From assembly GCF_900460065.1 (NCBI RefSeq), contig NZ_UAVD01000007.1:1-64000 (forward strand): 64,000 nt of DNA, written 5' to 3'. The translations under genes and the position numbers were made by a program. This DNA comes from Streptomyces griseus. Its GTDB lineage: Bacteria > Actinomycetota > Actinomycetes > Streptomycetales > Streptomycetaceae. Positions within the stretch are counted from its first letter, which is position 1. Each line of letters starts with the position of its first letter. The notes below the pieces were generated by a model. The model saw only the letters and a program-made list of their open reading frames with translations. It did no database searches and had not been told where the DNA came from. Of this stretch, positions 1 to 10,600 are shown one piece after another.

Positions 1-2577
1 TTGGCCGTGGTGTCGCCGACCGGCAGATAGGTCAGGTCGAGGTCGCCGGGGGCCGTTTGGGTGGTCGGCGCGTTCTGGAACGCGAGCATCACCTGGAAGA
101 TCGGATTGCGCGAACGGTCACGGTCCGGCGCAAGCTCCTGGACCAACCGGTCGAACGGCACGTCCTGATGCGACAAGCCCTCCAGAGCCGTCCGGCTCAC
201 CTGGTCCAGCAGCTCCTCGAACGAATCACCCGCAGCCACCCGAGTACGCAGCGGCAACGTATTGACGAAGAACCCGATCAGATCCTCCGTCTCCACCCGC
301 GACCGGTTCGCCACCGGCACCCCGATCACCACATCACCCTGACCCGACCGCCGCGACAACACCGCCGCCAACACCGACTGCAGAACACTGAAAAGGGTGG
401 TGCCGCGTTGTTGGGCGGCCTCGGTCAGCCGGGTGACGGTCGGGGTGTCGAGTGCTTCGGTGAGCTGGGCGCCCCGATGACTCGGCGTCGCGGGCCGCGG
501 CCGGTCGGTCGGCAGATCCAGAGCCGACGGCGCACCCGCCAACTCATGCCTCCAGTAGGCCAGCTGCTCCTCCAGCACATCACCGGTCAGCCAACTACGC
601 TGCCACGCCGCGTAATCCGCGTACTGCACCACCAGATCCGGCAACTCACGCCCCGCATACGCCGCCTGAATCTCCCGCAGCAACACCCCGACCGACCAAC
701 CGTCCGACACGATGTGATGCATCGACAACGCCAGAACATGCTCGCCCTCACGCACCCGCATCACCACCACCCGCATCAACGGACCGGCAACCAGATCGAA
801 CGGCAGACCGGCAAGATCCCGCGCAGCCCCCAACGCCACAGCATCCGGATCACCCGCACCCGACACATCACGCACCACGAACTCGATCGCCGGCTCATCA
901 CCCACAACCTGCACCGGACCCGCCACACCCTCGACGAACCGGGTCCGCAACACCTCGTGCCGCCCCGCCACCACCATCAACGCACCACGCAAACGCCCCA
1001 CATCCAACCCACCCGACAACCGCACAGCCGCCGGAACGTTGTAGAACGACCCCTCCGGATCCAACTCATGCAGAAACCACATCCGCTGCTGAGCAAACGA
1101 CAACGGCAACTCACCACCACGATCCACCCGCACCAACTCCGGCAACGCACCCACACGCCCCGCCGACACCACCACCCCGGCCAACACCCCCAACACAGGG
1201 CTCTCGAACAACGTCCGCAACGGAAGCTGAACACCGAAGTCCGAACGGATACGCGCAATCAGCTGGGTGGCCAGCAGAGAGTGGCCGCCGAGCGTGAAGA
1301 AGTCATCGTCCAAACCCACCCGCTCCACACCCAGCACCTCGGCGAACAACTCCGCCAACCGGCACTCCTCCCCCGTCACCGGCGCCCGATACCCCACCCG
1401 CGCCACCGACAGGTCCGGGGCCGGAAGCGCCGCCCGGTCGACCTTGCCGTTGGGGGTGAGGGGCATGGTGTCGAGGGTGGTGATGTGGGTGGGGATGAGG
1501 GTTTCGGGGAGGGTGGTGGCGAGTGCGGTGCGGGTCTGCGCCGGGAGGAGGGGGCCGGTGGTGTAGGCGGCGAGACGGGTCTGGTTGTTGGGGTCGGTGT
1601 GGGCGATGACGACGGCGTCCGTGATGCCGGGCAGGTCGCGCAGGGCGTTCTCGACCTCGCCGAGCTCGATGCGCTGGCCACGGATCTTGACCTGGTGATC
1701 ACGCCGGCCCAGGAACTCCAGCTCCCCGGTGGGAAGGTGGCGGGCGATGTCACCGGTGGCGTAGAGACGCGCCCCGGGTGTGGTGCTGAAGGGGTCGGGG
1801 ATGAAGGCCGCCGCCGTGCGGGCGGGATCGTCGAGGTAACCGCGGCCGACGCCGGTGCCGGCGACGAAGAGTTCACCCCGGACGCCGACGGGCAGGGGCC
1901 GGAGATCCTCGTCCAGGACGTAGAGACGGGTGTTGCGCACGGCGCTGCCGATCGGGATGTGCGCGTGACGGGTCTCCGTGCCTGGGGTGAGGGTGGCATG
2001 GGTGACGTCGTCGGAGCACTCGGTGGGACCGTAGGCGTTGACGACGTCGATCCCCGGATAACGGGCGAACCACCGGGTGCACAGATCCGGCGGCAGCGCC
2101 TCCCCCGTGACGACGAGTTTCCGCAGCACCGGCAGGGCGGGGGCGGACTCCTCGACGGTGTCCCACGCGTCCAGAGCCGCCCGCAGGAGCGAGGGAACCA
2201 CTTCGAGAACGGTCACGGCGTCCCGGTCCGCGCGCAGGAACAGCTCCGTCGCGTGATGCGCCGTCTCGTCCCCGTAGACCGCGGTCCGCCCACCGGTCAC
2301 CAGAGCGGCGGTCATCTGCCACACCGAGATGTCGAACGTCAACGCCGCGTTCTGCGCGATCACATCACCACCGGTCAAACCCAGATCATCCACCTTCGCC
2401 AACAGGTGATTGTTCATCCCCGCGTGATGGACCATCGCCCCCTTCGGACGCCCCGTCGAACCCGACGTATACAGCACATACGCCAGATCATCGCCATCCA
2501 GCGCACCGGAGCGGACGAGCTCCTCCGGTGCGTCGGCCGCAGTCGGGCAGACGAGGACGTCGGGGTGGGTACCGGGC
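1..2577 (-). CDS. NRPS module A-PCP-C, 3' partial (continuation of the third NRPS)
   Basis: This is the intact in-frame stretch of the third NRPS that runs off the left edge; no start codon of its own is claimed. Reading leftwards it holds most of an A domain (YTSGSTGRPKG, FDISVWQ, NAYGPTE, the TGD motif, NGKVDR), a PCP (FFTLGGHSLL) and a C domain with HHIVSDGWS. The specificity residues I extract read DIWEVTADDK. The two acidic residues near the pocket end hint at a basic side chain, which is inference only. The frame is lost near 2575, where the upstream part of the same A domain continues in another frame. The PCP-C part is nearly identical to that of the preceding module. It is probably one polypeptide with the 7429-start gene. 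Confidence 0.8.
12..1460. repeat. Near-identical NRPS PCP-C repeat, copy 1
   Basis: This block matches 3176-4621 almost base for base, apart from a diverged stretch around 375-435 and a few single changes. It encodes the A-domain tail (from NGKVDR), the PCP and most of the C domain. The reading frame is intact across this copy. The offset between copies changes from 3164 to 3161, which shows that copy 2 lacks three bases. Confidence 0.95.
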
Positions 2578-3536
2578 TTCGGTGGCGATGGCGTGGGTCG
2601 GGGCTGTGTGGCCGGCTGTCGTGATGAGGAGGCGGGCGCCGGAGGCGGTGACCATGTCGGCCTTCCGCGCCAGCGGGGCATTCGGGTCCAGCGGCAGATA
2701 GGCACCACCCGCCCCCAGAATCCCGAGGAACGCCACCACCGCGTCCGCACCACGCTCACCGTGGAAGGCCACCCGGTCATCAGCCACGACACCCGCGGCA
2801 AGCAGCTCACGGCTGACACGACTCGCCCGCCCCACCAGCTCCCGATAGGTCAGCGACCCGTGGTCATCAGTGAGCGCGACGGCGCCCGGCCGGATGGAGG
2901 CATGCTCCCTGACCCGGGCGACCGAGACTGTCGAGCCGGTCCGCGCGGTCCGTCCGGTTCCAACGGCCAGGATCTCGCTCTCCTTCTCGGAGACCGGGGC
3001 GAGTTCTCCGACGGGGCATGCGGGATCGGCCGCCGCGGCACGGCACGCGCGCTGGATGTCGTCGAGCACCGCGCGGGCGGTCTGCTCCGTGAAGAGGTCC
3101 GTGCTGTACTCCAGCGAGGGCAGTTCGCCGCCTGGGCTCCTCCCGAGGAGCATCAGGTCGAACTTGGCCGGGTCCGTCGCCGACCGGCAGATAGGTCAGG
3201 TCGAGGTCGCCGGGGGCCGTTCGGGGTCGGCGCGTTCTGGAACGCGAGCATCACCTGGAAGATCGGATTGCGCGAACGGTCACGGTCCGGCGCAAGCTCC
3301 TGGACCAACCGGTCGAACGGCACGTCCTGATGCGACAAGCCCTCCAGAGCCGTCCGGCTCACCTGGTCCAGCAGCTCCTCGAACGAATCACCCGCAGCCA
3401 CCCGAGTACGCAGCGGCAACGTATTGACGAAGAACCCGATCAGATCCTCCGTCTCCACCCGCGACCGGTTCGCCACCGGCACCCCGATCACCACATCACC
3501 CTGACCCGACCGCCGCGACAACACCGCCGCCAACAC
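2488..3536 (-). pseudogene. Frame-disrupted C/A linker region of the third NRPS
   Basis: Two minus-strand frames carry recognisable NRPS sequence but do not join. The segment near 3536-3200 encodes the second half of a C domain (VVIGVPVANRS, FVNTLPLRT, QDVPFDRLV, IFQVMLAFQNAP). The segment near 3160-2575 encodes the end of that domain (LEYSTDLF) and the first third of an A domain (LTYRELVGRASR, GGAYLPLDP). Against the second copy of the repeat, this copy lacks one base near 3597 and two near 3228. A further shift lies near 3170 and another near 2575. The amino acid sequence is well conserved in every frame, so the breaks look like sequencing or assembly errors, not decay. Confidence 0.75.
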
Positions 3537-4621
3537 CGACTGCAGAACACTGAAGAGAGTCGTTCCCCGGACCTGAGCAGCCTCCGCCAGCCGGGGACCG
3601 TCATGGCGTCGAGTGCTTCGGTGAGCTGGGCGCCCCGATGACTCGGCGTCGCGGGCCGCGGCCGGTCGGTCGGCAGATCCAGAGCCGACGGCGCACCCGC
3701 CAACTCATGCCTCCAGTAGGCCAGCTGCTCCTCCAGCACATCACCGGTCAGCCAACTACGCTGCCACGCCGCGTAATCCGCGTACTGCACCACCAGATCC
3801 GGCAACTCACGCCCCGCATACGCCGCCTGAATCTCCCGCAGCAACACCCCGACCGACCAACCGTCCGACACGATGTGATGCATCGACAACGCCAGAACAT
3901 GCTCGCCCTCACGCACCCGCATCACCACCACCCGCATCAACGGACCGGCAACCAGATCGAACGGCAGACCGGCAAGATCCCGCGCAGCCCCCAACGCCAC
4001 AGCATCCGGATCACCCACACCCGACACATCACGCACCACGAACTCGATCGCCGGCTCATCACCCACAACCTGCACCGGACCCGCCACACCCTCGACGAAC
4101 CGGGTCCGCAACACCTCGTGCCGCCCCGCCACCACCATCAACGCACCACGCAAACGCCCCACATCCAACCCACCCGACAACCGCACAGCCGCCGGAACGT
4201 TGTAGAACGACCCCTCCGGATCCAACTCATGCAGAAACCACATCCGCTGCTGAGCAAACGACAACGGCAACTCACCACCACGATCCACCCGCACCAACTC
4301 CGGCAACGCACCCACACGCCCCGCCGACACCACCACCCCGGCCAACACCCCCAACACAGGGCTCTCGAACAACGTCCGCAACGGAAGCTGAACACCGAAG
4401 TCCGAACGGATACGCGCAATCAGCTGGGTGGCCAGCAGAGAGTGGCCGCCGAGCGTGAAGAAGTCATCGTCCAAACCCACCCGCTCCACACCCAGCACCT
4501 CGGCGAACAACTCCGCCAACCGGCACTCCTCCCCCGTCACCGGCGCCCGATACCCCACCCGCGCCACCGACAGGTCCGGGGCCGGAAGCGCCGCCCGGTC
4601 GACCTTGCCGTTGGGGGTGAG
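3176..4621. repeat. Near-identical NRPS PCP-C repeat, copy 2
   Basis: This is the partner of 12-1460. It carries two frame-breaking deletions relative to copy 1, two bases near 3228 and one base near 3597. Similarity stops sharply at 4621 (GTTGGGGGTGAG), where the two A domains diverge, but a conserved A-domain tail patch recurs around 4777-4896 and 1616-1735. Confidence 0.95.
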
Positions 4622-7429
4622 CGGTATCTCGGCGAGTACGACGACGGTGGCCGGGATCATCGCCTCCGGCAGGGTCCGGGCCAGGGCCGTGCGGGCGTCC
4701 GCCGGGTCGACGCTGCCCGTCGCGTAGCCGACGAGCGCCGTGCCGCCCGTGGTGTCGGGTCGGGCGATGACGACGGCGTCCGTGATGCCGGGCAGGCCGC
4801 GCAGGGCGTTCTCGACCTCGCCGAGCTCGATCCGCTGACCACGGATCTTGACCTGGTGATCACGCCGGCCCAGGAACTCCAGCTCCCCGGTGGGGAGGTA
4901 GCGGACCAGGTCGCCGGTGCGGTACAGGCGGGCGCCCCGGACCGAGCTGAACGGGTCGGGCACGAACACGGCGGCCGTCTTCGCCCCGTCGCCCAGGTAG
5001 CCCCAGGCCACCTGGGTGCCGCCGATGTAGAGCTCGCCCGGCACCCCCACCGGCACGGGCGCCATGCGCTCGTCCAGGACGTACAGCGAGGTGCCCGCGA
5101 TGGGCCGCCCCGCCGGGATGCCGGGACGCTCGGGCACGGCCTCGCCCGGGGCGAGCGTGTGGACACAGCAGCCGACGACGGTTTCGGTCGGCCCGTACTC
5201 GTTGACGACCGTCGCGTCGGGGGCGACCGCGCGGAACTGGTCGACGAGGACGGGGGACAGTGCCTCACCGCCGACGACGAAGCAGGCGTCGAGGCCCGCG
5301 AGGCCGCCCTCGGGGATGAGCCGGCAGAGGGCCTGGAGGTGGGAGGGGGTGAGCTTGATCAGGTTGGGCCGGACCGGGCCGCTCACCACGGCGACCAGTC
5401 CGTCCAGCGGATCGGCCTCGTCCACGAGGTGGATCGTGCCACCGGCGATCAGCGGCACCCACAGGCTCGTCACCGTGAGGTCGAACGCCACGCTGGAGTG
5501 GACCGGGGCCACCGGGGTGCGTCCCGCGCCGTACGCGTCGACGGCCCAGCGCAGGTAGTTGGCGAGGCCCTGGTGCGGCACGACGACGCCCTTGGGGCGG
5601 CCGGTCGATCCGGAGGTGTACAGCACGTACGCCGCGGCGCCCGCGCCGGTCGTCCCGGGCGCCGGGTGCTCGGGCAGGTCGGTGACGTCGACGAGACGGG
5701 TGGTGCCCGCCACGTCCCGGGCCCGCTCCCCGGTGCCGACGACGACGGCGGCCGAGGAGTCCCGCACCAGGGCGGCCAGGCGCTCGGCGGGCTGGCCGGT
5801 GTCCAGGGCGAGGAAGGCGGCTCCGCACTTCCAGGCGCCGAGCATCGCCGCGACGAGGTCCACCGAGCGCGGCAGCAGCACACCCACCACCTGCCCGGGG
5901 CGTACCCCAGCCGCGAGCAGTGCGGCGGCGACGCGGCCCGCGCGGTGGTCGAGTTCGGCGTAGGTGACCCGGGTCGTGCCCACCACGACGGCCACGGTCC
6001 CGGCGGCGTCGGCCGCCCGGGCGTGGAACAGGTCGAGGGCCGTGGCCCCGCCGTCCACGGCGTCGGCGCCGCGTGACCAGCGGGACAGCCGGACCTGGTC
6101 CTCGACCGACACCGCCGTCAGCGTGCACAGGGCCCGGTCCGGGTGGTTGACGGCGTTGCGGCTCAGTGCCAGCACCGCGTCCAGGAGCCGCTCGGCGGTC
6201 TGCCCGGTGAACAGTTCGGTGCTGTATTCGAGGGTCAGCCGGGCGCCGCCGGGGCTGTCGGCGACGAACAGGGTCAGGTCGAACTTGGCGGTGGGGTTGG
6301 GGATGTCGAAGCGGTCCGCGCGCAGCCCGGGGGCGAGGTCGAACGCCTCCGGCATGTTCTCCTCGCTGACCATCGCCCGGAACAGCGGTTGCCCCGTGCG
6401 GTCCTGGCCCTGGCCGAGCGCCCGCACCACGTCGCGGAACGGGACGTCGGCGTGGCCGAGCGCCGTGGCGAGCCGGCCGCGCACCTGGCCGAGCAGGGTG
6501 CGGAACCCCTGGCTCCGGTCGACCTCGGTCCGGACGACGAGGGTGTTGGCGAAGTAGCCGATCAGTTCCTCGGTGTGCGGGTGGTGGCGGCCCGCCGTGG
6601 GCACGCCGATCCGGATCTCGTGCTGTCCGCTGTACCGGGAGAGGGTGGCGGCGAACGCGGCCTGGAACGCGGCGAACAGGCCTGTGCGCTGGGAGGCGGC
6701 CAGTTCCCGGAGCTGCTGGGTGACCCGCTCGGAGAGCACCGCGGTGATCCGTTCGCCGCGGTGCGTGGGGACCGCGGGCCGCGGGTGGTCGGTGGGCAGG
6801 TCGAGGACGAGCTCGTCGGCGAGGTCGGCACGCCAGTGCTCCAGCTGCTGTTCGCTGACGCCGCCGGCCAGCCAGTCCCGGTGCCAGACCGCGAAGTCGG
6901 CGTACTGCAGCGCGCGGGCGGGCAGCGCGTCGGGGTTCCGCTCGGCGTACAGGGCGCGCAGTTCGGTCATGACGACGCCCATGGACCAGCCGTCGGTGAC
7001 GATGTGGTGCATGGCGAGGAGCAGCACGTGGTCCTGCTCGGCGAGCCGGTAGAGCACCGGTCGCAGCAGCGGTCCCTCGGTGAGGTCGAAGGGTGCGGCG
7101 GCCCGCGCGCCGCTGTCCTCGCGGCACGCCGCCTCGGCGGCCTCGGGCGTGAGGTGGTCCAGGGCGACGTGTTCCATGCGCCAGGCCGGCTCGGGGTGGA
7201 TGAACTGGGACACCTCCCCGTCCGACAGCCCGAAGGTGGTGCGGAGGATCTCGTGCCGCACACCGAGCAGCGTTACGGCGTCGTCGACGGCGGCAGCGTC
7301 CAGGGGGCCGGTGAGGCGCATGGCCACGGGCACGTTGTAGGCGCTCGACCCGGGTTCCAGCTCGCCCTGCAGCCACAGGCCGAGCTGGCTCGGAGAGGCA
7401 GGCATGACGTAGACCTGATCTGTGGACAT
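3488..7429 (-). CDS. Third NRPS: C-A(Asn-like)-PCP-C, frame broken at its 3' end
   Basis: The ATG at 7429 follows a GAGGAACCCC ribosome site. The order is a C domain (HHIVTDGWS near residue 143), an A domain, a PCP (FFTLGGHSLL near residue 995) and a second C domain (SMHHIVSDGWS). The A-domain pocket residues read DLTKVGEVGK, very close to the textbook Asn code (DLTKLGEVGK), so Asn is the predicted monomer. Both C domains have intact HHxxxDG and no epimerisation domain is present. The listed frame ends at 3488 in a nonsensical tail after an apparent one-base deletion near 3597; the natural protein presumably continues into the fragments to the left. The first C domain follows directly on the C-terminal C domain of the second NRPS. 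Confidence 0.9.
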   Translation of the reverse strand: MSTDQVYVMPASPSQLGLWLQGELEPGSSAYNVPVAMRLTGPLDAAAVDDAVTLLGVRHEILRTTFGLSDGEVSQFIHPEPAWRMEHVALDHLTPEAAEAACREDSGARAAAPFDLTEGPLLRPVLYRLAEQDHVLLLAMHHIVTDGWSMGVVMTELRALYAERNPDALPARALQYADFAVWHRDWLAGGVSEQQLEHWRADLADELVLDLPTDHPRPAVPTHRGERITAVLSERVTQQLRELAASQRTGLFAAFQAAFAATLSRYSGQHEIRIGVPTAGRHHPHTEELIGYFANTLVVRTEVDRSQGFRTLLGQVRGRLATALGHADVPFRDVVRALGQGQDRTGQPLFRAMVSEENMPEAFDLAPGLRADRFDIPNPTAKFDLTLFVADSPGGARLTLEYSTELFTGQTAERLLDAVLALSRNAVNHPDRALCTLTAVSVEDQVRLSRWSRGADAVDGGATALDLFHARAADAAGTVAVVVGTTRVTYAELDHRAGRVAAALLAAGVRPGQVVGVLLPRSVDLVAAMLGAWKCGAAFLALDTGQPAERLAALVRDSSAAVVVGTGERARDVAGTTRLVDVTDLPEHPAPGTTGAGAAAYVLYTSGSTGRPKGVVVPHQGLANYLRWAVDAYGAGRTPVAPVHSSVAFDLTVTSLWVPLIAGGTIHLVDEADPLDGLVAVVSGPVRPNLIKLTPSHLQALCRLIPEGGLAGLDACFVVGGEALSPVLVDQFRAVAPDATVVNEYGPTETVVGCCVHTLAPGEAVPERPGIPAGRPIAGTSLYVLDERMAPVPVGVPGELYIGGTQVAWGYLGDGAKTAAVFVPDPFSSVRGARLYRTGDLVRYLPTGELEFLGRRDHQVKIRGQRIELGEVENALRGLPGITDAVVIARPDTTGGTALVGYATGSVDPADARTALARTLPEAMIPATVVVLAEIPLTPNGKVDRAALPAPDLSVARVGYRAPVTGEECRLAELFAEVLGVERVGLDDDFFTLGGHSLLATQLIARIRSDFGVQLPLRTLFESPVLGVLAGVVVSAGRVGALPELVRVDRGGELPLSFAQQRMWFLHELDPEGSFYNVPAAVRLSGGLDVGRLRGALMVVAGRHEVLRTRFVEGVAGPVQVVGDEPAIEFVVRDVSGVGDPDAVALGAARDLAGLPFDLVAGPLMRVVVMRVREGEHVLALSMHHIVSDGWSVGVLLREIQAAYAGRELPDLVVQYADYAAWQRSWLTGDVLEEQLAYWRHELAGAPSALDLPTDRPRPATPSHRGAQLTEALDAMTVPGWRRLLRSGERLSSVFCSRCWRRCCRGGRVRVMW

Positions 7430-7512
7430 GGGGTTCCTCGCTGTTCCCTCTGGCGGTACTGCCGGTCGTTTCCGTGCTGCTGGTCGTCGATGTGGTGCGG
7501 GTGCTGTCGCTG

Positions 7513-7596
7513 CGGTGGTGCGGTCGCGGTGCAGTCGTCACGGTGGTGCGGTCGCGGTGCTGTCCGTCACCGTGGCGCGGTCACGGGTGCTGTCGT
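7513..7596. repeat. Imperfect tandem repeat between NRPS genes
   Basis: About three imperfect copies of a roughly 28-base unit beginning CGGTGGTGCGGTCGCGGTGC lie in the 263-base gap between the second and third NRPS genes. The gap holds no convincing gene. The ribosome site for the third NRPS is at its left end. Confidence 0.7.
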
Positions 7597-7692
7597 CGCG
7601 GTGCTGCGGTCCTCGTCGTGCCGGACCGTTCTCGTGCGGGGGGGCCGGACGGGGCGCGGGGGTCCGCCCCGTCCGGCGGCCTGCGGGAGGTG

Positions 7693-10600
7693 TCAGGCGG
7701 TCCCCGGCGTCTCCGGGCCGGCTTCCGACCGCTCCGCCAGGTCGCCCAGCGCGGCCACCCACCGGTCGGCGAGCTCGTCCGCGTCGTGCGGCGCTTCACG
7801 GTCGCCGGCGAAGGTCAGCACGAGGGCGTCCTCGGCGCCGCGCAGCACGTCGACCCTGATCGGGAACTCGGTCTGCGCCACGGAGAGACTGCGCTGTGCC
7901 AGCGGGTTCCCCGGCTGTACGGACGCGGAGACCTCGCCGAGCGAGGCGTCCACCGGGTAGTTGTCGAAAACGAGCACGGACTCCAGGGGGCGCCCGCCGG
8001 TCATCACGGCCAGCTCCACCCCGTTGAACTCCTCCGCCTCCAGCCGTTGCAGATGGAGCCTGCGCACGGCGGCCGTGACCGGCTCGTCCGGGGCGAAGCG
8101 GAACCGGACGGGCAGGGTGCTGATGAACGGGCCCACGGCCGCCTCCGCCTCGGCCGTGGCCTGGCGGCCGTTCGAGGTCACCCCGAAGACGACGTCCTCG
8201 TGTCCGCTGCGGTCGGCGATGACCCGCGCCCAGGCGAGCTGCGCGAAGGTGGCGTAGGTGGTGCCCGCGTTCCTGGCCGCCGCGTCGAGGCGCTCGGTGA
8301 GCCGTGGGTCGAGGGCCCGCTGCACCTGTGTCGGGCGTCCCTCGGTCCGCTGCGGGGCCTGCGCCCACGGTCCGGCGCTGCCCTCCATGACGTCGGCCCA
8401 GTGCGCCGCCGCCGCGTCCCGGTCCAGGCTTCCCACCCAGGCCACGTGCTCCGCGAACGGGCGTGCGGGGGCGGCCTCCGGCTCGGTGCCGGTCGCGAAC
8501 GCCTGGTAGGCCAGGAGCAGTTCCTGCCGCAGCCGCATGCAGGACCAGCCGTCGAGCAGGCTGTAGTGGTGGTGCTGGACGAGCAGTTGCAGATCGTCGG
8601 AGATCCGGTAGCGCAGCAGCCTGATCAGCGGCGGTCGGCCGAGGTCGAAGCCCGCGAGCCGCAGCTCGTCCAGCTCCGTGAGGAGCCGCCGTTCCTGGGT
8701 CGCCGGGTCGAGGCCGCGCAGGTCGCGCTCCTCGAACCAGGGCTCGACCCGGTCGGCGACGACCTGGACCGGGGTGTCGGTGTCCAGGTCCTCGTAGTAC
8801 GTGCGGAGCACGGCGTGCCGGGCGAACAGCCACTCCCAGGCCCGGCGGAACGCCGTCTCGTCCAGTTCGCCGGGGAGCGGGAAGCCGGACTGGATGACGT
8901 ACAGGCCGGGGAAGGGCCGCTGCCGGGCGGTGGTGAGCATGTGGTGCTGGATGGGTGCGAGGGGGTAGCGGTCGAGCGGCACTTCCATGCCGCCCGGGCT
9001 GCCCGCCGCCTGCCGGGACGTCTCCGCCAGGGTCGTGGCCGAGGCGTCGACGGCCTCGGCGAGCTCCTCGACGGTCTGGTGCTGGAAGACCATGCGGGGC
9101 GTGACGGCCAGGCCGGCGGCGCGGGCCCGGGTGACCATGCGGATGCAGGTCACCGAGTCCCCGCCGAGGGCGAAGAAGCCGTCCGTGGCGCTGAGGCTCT
9201 CCAGCCCGAGCAGTTCCTGCCACACGCCGGCCAGGAGCAGTTCGGTGGGGGTCGCCGGGGGGCGGCCCGCCGTACGCGTGGCCGCCGCGGCCGGGGTGCT
9301 CGGGACGGGGAGCCGTCCGCGGTCGACCTTGCCGTTGGGCGACAGCGGCAGCTCCGCCAGCTCGACGAGGAACGCCGGCACCATGTAGCCGGGCAGCCGC
9401 GTGGCCAGGTCCTCGCGTACGGCGGTGGTGTCCACCGGGCCCGCGCCCTCCTCCCGTACGACGTAGCCGACCAGCCGGCGCTGTTCGCCGATCGTCACGG
9501 CCGCCGCGACGGCCCGGCCGACGCCGGGACGGTCGCGCAGGGCCGCCTCCACCTCGCCGAGCTCGATGCGGTGACCGGCGATCTTCACCTGGAAGTCGAC
9601 CCGGCCGAGGAGTTCGAGACTGCCGTCCGGCCGGTAGCGGGCCAGGTCTCCGGTGCGGTACATCCGGTCGCCGGGCACGCCGCTGAACGGGTTGGGCGGG
9701 AAACGGTCCGCGGTCTGCCCGGGGGCGTCCGCGTAACCCCAGGCCAGGCCGGTGCCGCCGAGGTACAGCTCGCCCGGTACGCCCTGGGGTACCAGGCGCA
9801 GGTCGCCATCGGTGACGTAGGCGGTCTGGTTGGCCATGGGAACGCCGTACGGGATGCTCTGCCACCCGGGATCGACCTGCTCGATCTCGAAGATGGTCGA
9901 GTCCATCGAGGCCTCGGTCGCGCCGCCCAGGCCGATCACCCGGGCGTCGCGGGCCCGGGTGCGGAGCCGGCCGGGGAGGGTGACGGGGATCCAGTCGCCG
10001 CCGAGCAGGACCACGCGGAGGTCCGGGAGCGCCTCGACGCCGAGGTCGTCCATGCCGTCGAGCAGCAGTCCGAGCAGGGCCGGTACGGAGTGCCAGACGG
10101 TGACCCGGTGTTCCCGCATCAGGTCGAGCCAGTGGCTCGGGTCGCGGTCCCGTTCCGGTGCGGGGAGGACCGCGCAGGCTCCGGCGATCAGGGTGCCGAG
10201 GAGGTCGTACGCCGTCATGTCGAAGCCGAGGGAGGACACCGAGAGGACGGCGTCACCGGTCGAGATGTCGAACCGCCGGTTGAAGTCGTGGAAGTTGTTC
10301 ACCCGGCCGCGGTGGTCGAGCAGGACTCCTTTGGGCCGCCCCGTCGACCCCGAGGTGAAAATCATGTAGGACAGGTCGCCCGCGTCGGCCGGGCAGGCCA
10401 CGGGGGCGTCGGACTCCGTGTCGAGTTCCCGGCGGACCTCGTCGGCGTCGAGGACGAGGACCGGGACGTCCACGGCGGGGAGCCGGTCGTGTACCGCCCC
10501 CGTGGTGACGACGGCCCGGACGCCCGCGTCCTGGAGCATCATGGTGAGCCGCTCGGCCGGCTGGTCGGGGTCGACCGGCAGGTAGGCCGCGCCCGTCCCG

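Noticed and set aside
57..2624. Long plus-strand frame of 855 residues, and its 812-residue partner at 3638-6076
   Set aside because: Both are Arg/His/Gln-rich mirror frames of NRPS modules on the other strand; the NRPS motifs are all on the minus strand.
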